Shown one piece after another: positions 6,671 through 10,785 of a DNA stretch of 10,785 nt; the first letter of the stretch is position 1; every line of letters begins with the position of its first letter. Below the pieces are notes generated by a model. The model did no database searches and was not told the DNA's origin. It saw only the letters and a list, made by a program, of their open reading frames with translations. Source of the DNA: DASRAJ01 sp039920305 (GTDB lineage: Bacteria; Bacteroidota; Bacteroidia; Chitinophagales; UBA10324); contig JBDSEA010000196.1 of assembly GCA_039920305.1 (NCBI GenBank), positions 1 to 10,785 of the forward strand, given 5' to 3'. The position numbers were made by a program, and so were the translations under genes.

Positions 6671-9538
6671 ATGAAATTTTTTACAAAACCTTTGATCTGC
6701 CCGCTTGCAACAGCGCTTACTCTTTTTATTAACTCCATGGATGCGCAGATCACCTTTTCCAGCAATAATTCTCAATTGTTGGGATCAACTCACAGCGGAT
6801 GCCCTGTTACGGTTGTGGACGTTAATGGTGACGGGCTCGATGATATCGTGCGGCTCGATCAGGGACATAAAGTTTATGTTGACTATCAGCGGCCGGGAAA
6901 TCTATTCTCACACGATCCGGTTGGTGACTTTGGATACAGTTCCGGCTGGGCATGGGGCATGTGCGTGGCTGATGCGGATCATAATGGCTTCAAGGATGTA
7001 GTTGCAGGCGGCGGCGGACCGGCAGTAAAAATCCTAATGATTGACTCAACTGGCCTCGGCGGTACTATCATCAGCCTGCCCAATTCAAATTTCTTCCTGC
7101 AGAATTTAAATTTTATGGATGTGAATAATGATGGCTGGGCAGATATTTTCGGATGCGATGATGATCATGAAAGCCATATCTGGGTTAATGACGGGGCAGG
7201 TAATTATTCTGAAAGCAGCATCATTGACTTTGACATAACCAATACTGATGATTCCGGAAATTATGGAAGCGTGTGGAGTGATTTTGATAATGACGGTGAC
7301 GTAGATCTCTACATCGCCAAGTGCAGGCAATTTGTCGGTGATCCATCAGATGGAAGGCGCATTGATGCGCTCTTTGTAAACAATGGCAATGGTACTTTTA
7401 CTTCCGATGCTGCATCATATGGCTTAGCAGACAGCGGTCAAACATGGACCTGTAACTTCGGGGATATTGACAATGATGGCGATCTTGATGCTATTCAACT
7501 TGATTATAATGTTCCTGTGAAACTATTGGAGAATGACGGAACAGGACACATGACGAACATTACTGACGGCTCCGGCTTTGTTTTATCCATCTACCCAATT
7601 GAATCGCAGATGGAAGATTTTGACAATGATGGATTCCTTGACATCCTTGTTACCGGCGATACCTATGAGCTCTTCCACAACAACGGGGATCATACTTTCA
7701 CCAAGCTCAGCGGGATATTTGGAAACAACAATATGGAATCATTTGCCACCGGTGATCTCAACCACGATGGCAAAGCAGACGTGTACGCGAGCTATGCGTA
7801 TGCGTACACCACGCCCTCCGGCACTGATGATACTTACTGGTTGAACAGTACCGTCAACGGGAATCATTTTATCACTTTCAACCTCATTGGAACATCAAGC
7901 ACTCCGGGAGCTTATGGATGCCGCGTCACACTGTATGGCTCATGGGGAAAACAGGTTAGGGAGGTTCATGCAGGTGAAAGCTATGGCACATGCAACAGCA
8001 CGAACCTCCACTTTGGTCTGGGTGCAGCTGCATCCGTTGATTCGGCTGTTATTCACTGGCAGTCCGGGGTGACCACCACTATTTTGAATCCAGCGATTGA
8101 TCAGTTCATCACCGTAAAAGAGGGAACTTGTACCTCTCCTAACTTTGAAATCAGCACCAATCCAAATGACCCTTTGATTTTTTGCCCCGGTCAATCCATT
8201 ACCATCACAGCATCGAACCTTCCTGCGGGCTATTCCTGGCAGTGGTCCGATGGCTCGGTTTCACAATCCATTTCGGTGACCACAACCGGAAATTACTATT
8301 GCACTGCTGTTTCTGCCAGCGATGCATGCTCAGTAACATCATTGCCGGTGAGTGTAATAGTCAATCCTTCTTCCATACCCACCATAACCGTAAGCGGCAG
8401 CCTGACACTTTGTGAGGGAGAAGCTGTAGAACTTACCAGCAGCGCAGGCGATGCTTATTCATGGTCAACGGGAGAAACCACTCCTTCCATCTCAGTATCA
8501 CAGCCAGGAAACTACTATGTATCTGTGCCGGGACTATGTCAGAGCTGGTCATCAGATCCGGTAACTGTAAATGTGCTTCAATCTGCTGCCCCTGTTACAA
8601 CGGATGCATACATTGGAGCACCCGGCAACGCAACGGTGACAGCATCAGGGAATGACATATCGTGGTTTGATATTCCCATGGGCGGCTTACCCATTGCATC
8701 CGGAAATTCATTCACCACTTATGCTGACAGCACTGAAACTTTTTATGCTGAGGATCAGCAATCCTTTCCGGCTGATTCTGTGACCGGCGGTCAGCTTCAT
8801 CATACCGGTTCCTCACAATACAGCCCCGGAAATAATACCAATAGCTATCTCATATTCAGTGTGCAGAATAATTGTACCCTAAAGACAGTAAAGGTGTATA
8901 CTGATATTCCCGGAGAGCGGATCATCACCCTGCGGGATAACAATGGCACCCTGCTGCAAAGCACGGCAGTATATATTTCCGTTGATTCCATGATTGTTAC
9001 ACTTGACTACAATCTTGCTCCCGGTATTGATTATCAGCTGGGGACTGATACTGCCCAGAATAATATTTTACTTGGTTACCATTCACCTCATCTCAAGCGA
9101 AGCAGCTCGGAGGTGAACTATCCATACGTGATGGATTCCTTTATTACCGTCAGCAACTCGGAGGCGGGGAGCTCTTACTACTATTATTTTTATAACTGGA
9201 ACGTGGCAGGCATTCCCAGGGTGTGTGTAAGTGAACGTATTGCCGCAACTATTTATCTTATTACAGGAATAACCGGAGCAGATCAGATAAACAGCTTCAG
9301 CATATTCCCCAATCCGTCACAGGGGCTTCTCACCATTAAGTCTGAAGCGTTCCTGAGCAGCAAGATCCAGATGAACGTATTGGATGTTACCGGTAAAATC
9401 CTTTTCTCAAAAACTGAAGATGGAATGAACGCAGGGGCTGAAACCCGGCTTGACCTCAGTGGCTTCTCCAAAGGCATTTACTTCCTGAATATTGAAAGCG
9501 GGCCAGATGTGTTGCAGCAAAAGGTGGTGATTCAGTAA
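6671..9538 (+). CDS. Secreted FG-GAP/VCBS repeat protein with ASPIC/UnbV domain, Ig-like domains and T9SS sorting tail
   Basis: This is a 955-residue surface or secreted protein of unknown ligand. A signal peptide ends near MDA|QIT (about residue 25). Seven FG-GAP-type calcium loops follow at D50 (DVNGDGLDD), D101, D150 (DVNNDGWAD), D204 (DFDNDGDVD), D265 (DIDNDGDLD), D316 (DFDNDGFLD) and D362 (DLNHDGKAD), consistent with a beta-propeller. Residues about 405-485 match ASPIC/UnbV (YGCRVTLYGSWGKQVREVHAG, NLHFGLG, VIHWQSG). Two Ig-like domains (about 505-565 and 570-637) each contain a GNYY strand. A third Ig-like stretch runs 640-697. An unassigned beta-rich domain lies at about 705-845 and ends in a run of tyrosines. 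The tail FSIFPNPSQGLLTIKSE to GIYFLNIESGPDVLQQKVVIQ (875-955) is a classic type A T9SS sorting domain. It probably pairs with the upstream cytochrome. Confidence 0.92.
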   Translation: MKFFTKPLICPLATALTLFINSMDAQITFSSNNSQLLGSTHSGCPVTVVDVNGDGLDDIVRLDQGHKVYVDYQRPGNLFSHDPVGDFGYSSGWAWGMCVADADHNGFKDVVAGGGGPAVKILMIDSTGLGGTIISLPNSNFFLQNLNFMDVNNDGWADIFGCDDDHESHIWVNDGAGNYSESSIIDFDITNTDDSGNYGSVWSDFDNDGDVDLYIAKCRQFVGDPSDGRRIDALFVNNGNGTFTSDAASYGLADSGQTWTCNFGDIDNDGDLDAIQLDYNVPVKLLENDGTGHMTNITDGSGFVLSIYPIESQMEDFDNDGFLDILVTGDTYELFHNNGDHTFTKLSGIFGNNNMESFATGDLNHDGKADVYASYAYAYTTPSGTDDTYWLNSTVNGNHFITFNLIGTSSTPGAYGCRVTLYGSWGKQVREVHAGESYGTCNSTNLHFGLGAAASVDSAVIHWQSGVTTTILNPAIDQFITVKEGTCTSPNFEISTNPNDPLIFCPGQSITITASNLPAGYSWQWSDGSVSQSISVTTTGNYYCTAVSASDACSVTSLPVSVIVNPSSIPTITVSGSLTLCEGEAVELTSSAGDAYSWSTGETTPSISVSQPGNYYVSVPGLCQSWSSDPVTVNVLQSAAPVTTDAYIGAPGNATVTASGNDISWFDIPMGGLPIASGNSFTTYADSTETFYAEDQQSFPADSVTGGQLHHTGSSQYSPGNNTNSYLIFSVQNNCTLKTVKVYTDIPGERIITLRDNNGTLLQSTAVYISVDSMIVTLDYNLAPGIDYQLGTDTAQNNILLGYHSPHLKRSSSEVNYPYVMDSFITVSNSEAGSSYYYYFYNWNVAGIPRVCVSERIAATIYLITGITGADQINSFSIFPNPSQGLLTIKSEAFLSSKIQMNVLDVTGKILFSKTEDGMNAGAETRLDLSGFSKGIYFLNIESGPDVLQQKVVIQ

Positions 9539-9639
9539 TAGAATTAACTTTTTTTGTGGAGAGAACTGTGAAGATGAGTCCTTCCTGTTTACATCTGCAA
9601 TTACATCCTTTATGGATTCTGATTTACATATGCTTTTCG
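9539..9639. other. Convergent intergenic region between the FG-GAP gene and the restriction module
   Basis: The two flanking genes end toward each other here. A T run (AACTTTTTTTG, from about 9546) follows the plus-strand stop but no convincing stem precedes it, and no terminator is visible for the minus-strand operon. Base composition becomes AT-rich from about here rightwards, marking the edge of the restriction-modification segment. Confidence 0.4.
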
Positions 9640-10593
9640 TCAGTCCCAATAAATGTGATTTGAATAAAGGGTTTGCGGTTGACCAATCAGGTTGATGTCA
9701 AATTTTAAGGAAGGTTCAACTCTGCTGCTTGCATTATGAATACGAAAAGATATTTGCCATCCTTCGTTGCATGTCAGAATTACTGTGTCCGTAGAGTTTG
9801 GTTTGAAAATTAATTCAATGATACGTGTAGGAAGTTTTACTTTGGTTACATTGAATTTAGGTTTAACTTTTCCGGCTGGCTTATTTAAGGTGTTATAAAA
9901 ATGAAAGCCATAAATTTCAGTTTTGTTTGGTCTCTTAATTACTTTGTAAAAGTCTCGGTTCCCTATTAAATATTTCAAAAGGTTAGAAGGAACAAAAGTT
10001 GGGTTGTTCTTGTCAAGCTGTAATAATTCAATTACAAACGCTTCAAGTATGGGAATGTAAAATCGTTTGTGTTTATCCTTTAAATTTCGCCATAAAATGT
10101 TTTGTCCTTTCAGTTCACGTAACTCTGTAAATAATACCGCATTAGTTTTAAAGTAAGTTTCAGAACATTTTAAATCAAACCATTCTTTGCCAAAATCAAT
10201 TTTATCGGAAAGCCGAGAATGCTTCACTGCCTTATGATTATTCTTAGCTGATATGCCTATTTCCCAATTTTGAGATGAACGAATAAAAAGAACATCACGA
10301 ACATCACCTTTGATACCTTCGCTGTCCGGGACAATTTGCAAGGTGAGTACATCTTTATCTGATATTGGATTTTCAAGGCGAGGCTCAAGGTCAACAATAT
10401 GTTTAATAGCTGCGTCAGCAGCCTTCAAATATTTGTTTTGTTCTTTGGTTACAAAATGATTGAAACAATTCTGAGCAATTCGCCTTGAAGAATCTGCTAT
10501 AATTGCAACATGATGTTTTGAAGAAAGATAGTCGTAAGATTGTTTGAGTAGGGCAAACTCAAATGCCTTTCCTGCTTCTGTTTGCGATGGCAT
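9640..10593 (-). CDS. HaeIII-family type II restriction endonuclease
   Basis: The 317-residue product matches my memory of the HaeIII endonuclease family (RE_HaeIII) along its length. The strongest blocks are AAIKHIVDLEP (61-71), GDVRDVLFIR (96-105), NWEIGISAKNNHKAVKHSR (109-127), DFGKEWF (133-139), CSETY (143-147), YIPILEAF (179-186), GNRDFYKVI (211-219), LPTRIIELIFKPN (254-266) and GWQISFRIHNASS (278-290). The founding member cuts GG^CC. The core D97...ISAK117 fits a PD-(D/E)xK-like nuclease, with Ser115 where an acid usually stands. The start is fixed by its TAATG overlap with the upstream methyltransferase stop. Composition is AT-rich compared with neighbours, consistent with horizontal transfer. 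Family membership is firm; recognition of GGCC is not, given the partner gene. Confidence 0.92.
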   Translation of the reverse strand: MPSQTEAGKAFEFALLKQSYDYLSSKHHVAIIADSSRRIAQNCFNHFVTKEQNKYLKAADAAIKHIVDLEPRLENPISDKDVLTLQIVPDSEGIKGDVRDVLFIRSSQNWEIGISAKNNHKAVKHSRLSDKIDFGKEWFDLKCSETYFKTNAVLFTELRELKGQNILWRNLKDKHKRFYIPILEAFVIELLQLDKNNPTFVPSNLLKYLIGNRDFYKVIKRPNKTEIYGFHFYNTLNKPAGKVKPKFNVTKVKLPTRIIELIFKPNSTDTVILTCNEGWQISFRIHNASSRVEPSLKFDINLIGQPQTLYSNHIYWD

Positions 10594-10595
10594 TA
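10591..10595 (-). promoter_or_regulatory. TAATG stop/start overlap coupling methyltransferase and endonuclease
   Basis: On the minus strand the methyltransferase stop TAA (10595-10593) shares its last base with the endonuclease ATG (10593-10591). There is no strong Shine-Dalgarno before the ATG, so endonuclease translation is likely coupled to the upstream gene. This fits the usual need of restriction systems to make methylase first. Confidence 0.8.
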
Positions 10596-10785
10596 ATAAA
10601 TGGGATGCCCTTTAATTTTAAAGTTTTTGCTGAAGATTAAAATCTCCTTTGATAGCTTATCATTTGACATTCCATACTTCCAATTCGGGGTTAAAATATG
10701 AAAGCCTTCATACAAATTTCTGATTTCACGACAATCGTTATAAGACAAAATCCAATGCTCTCTGTTCCTTAAAATGACTGCTAAT
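10593..10785 (-). CDS. C-terminal part of a D12-class N6-adenine DNA methyltransferase
   Basis: The last 63 codons of a gene entering from the right edge are open in the frame starting at 10784. They read REHWILSYNDCREIRNLYEG, then WKYGMSNDKLSKEILIFSK. The pattern W-I-L-S-Y-N-D, EIR.LY, and a final EILI strand is characteristic of the C-terminus of Dam-like MethyltransfD12 enzymes, which transfer methyl from S-adenosylmethionine to adenine N6. The catalytic DPPY and SAM-binding motifs lie outside the window. The stop overlaps the start of the HaeIII-family endonuclease, so it is most likely the partner methylase. A different amino-methylase subclass cannot be fully excluded from this fragment. 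Confidence 0.75.
   Translation of the reverse strand, partial: LAVILRNREHWILSYNDCREIRNLYEGFHILTPNWKYGMSNDKLSKEILIFSKNFKIKGHPIY

Noticed and set aside
7100..7780. Repeated D-x-D/N-x-D-G coding motifs looked like a DNA tandem repeat.
   Set aside because: They are separate FG-GAP calcium loops, diverged at DNA level and irregularly spaced, not a nucleotide repeat array.
9407..9649. Minus-strand open frame of 80 codons between the FG-GAP and endonuclease genes.
   Set aside because: It is mostly antisense to the T9SS tail, which is certain, and its protein has no recognisable features.

Overview
The window looks like a chromosomal piece of a Bacteroidota genome. The evidence is a textbook type IX secretion (T9SS) C-terminal sorting domain on the large FG-GAP protein, a degenerate one on the multiheme cytochrome, Bacteroidota-style AT-rich gene starts without clear Shine-Dalgarno sequences, and a moderate base composition. 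No rRNA, tRNA or CRISPR array is visible.

Region 1 (1-1399) is a disrupted locus. A minus-strand gene fragment at 1-157 resembles copper type II ascorbate-dependent monooxygenase-like proteins. It is cut by a complete IS5-type insertion sequence (158-1399) with 17-bp terminal inverted repeats and an intact DDE transposase. The missing 5' part of the gene is not on the other side of the element. A strong hairpin follows at 1463-1491.

Region 2 (1580-4287) is a minus-strand set of three genes, in transcription order: a two-CBS-domain protein, a PAPS-type sulfotransferase with a GTG start and a C-terminal hydrophobic segment, and aspartate-semialdehyde dehydrogenase (asd), which belongs to Lys/Thr/Met and diaminopimelate synthesis. 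Gaps of about 100-130 bases containing small hairpins separate them, so they may not be one tight operon.

Region 3 (4288-9538) starts at a 303-base divergent intergenic region. It holds two plus-strand genes for large exported proteins: a five-heme (five CxxCH) cytochrome c, and a 955-residue protein with seven FG-GAP/VCBS calcium-binding repeats, an ASPIC/UnbV domain, Ig-like domains and a T9SS tail. They are probably cell-surface or secreted partners, or at least co-regulated.

Region 4 (9640-10785) is a visibly AT-rich, minus-strand restriction-modification module. A complete HaeIII-family restriction endonuclease follows the 3' end of a D12-class N6-adenine methyltransferase, with the stop and start overlapping as TAATG. 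The pairing is the most interesting point of the window: HaeIII itself cuts GGCC, which contains no adenine, so an adenine methylase could not protect that site. Either this endonuclease has a different specificity, or another methylase lies outside the window.
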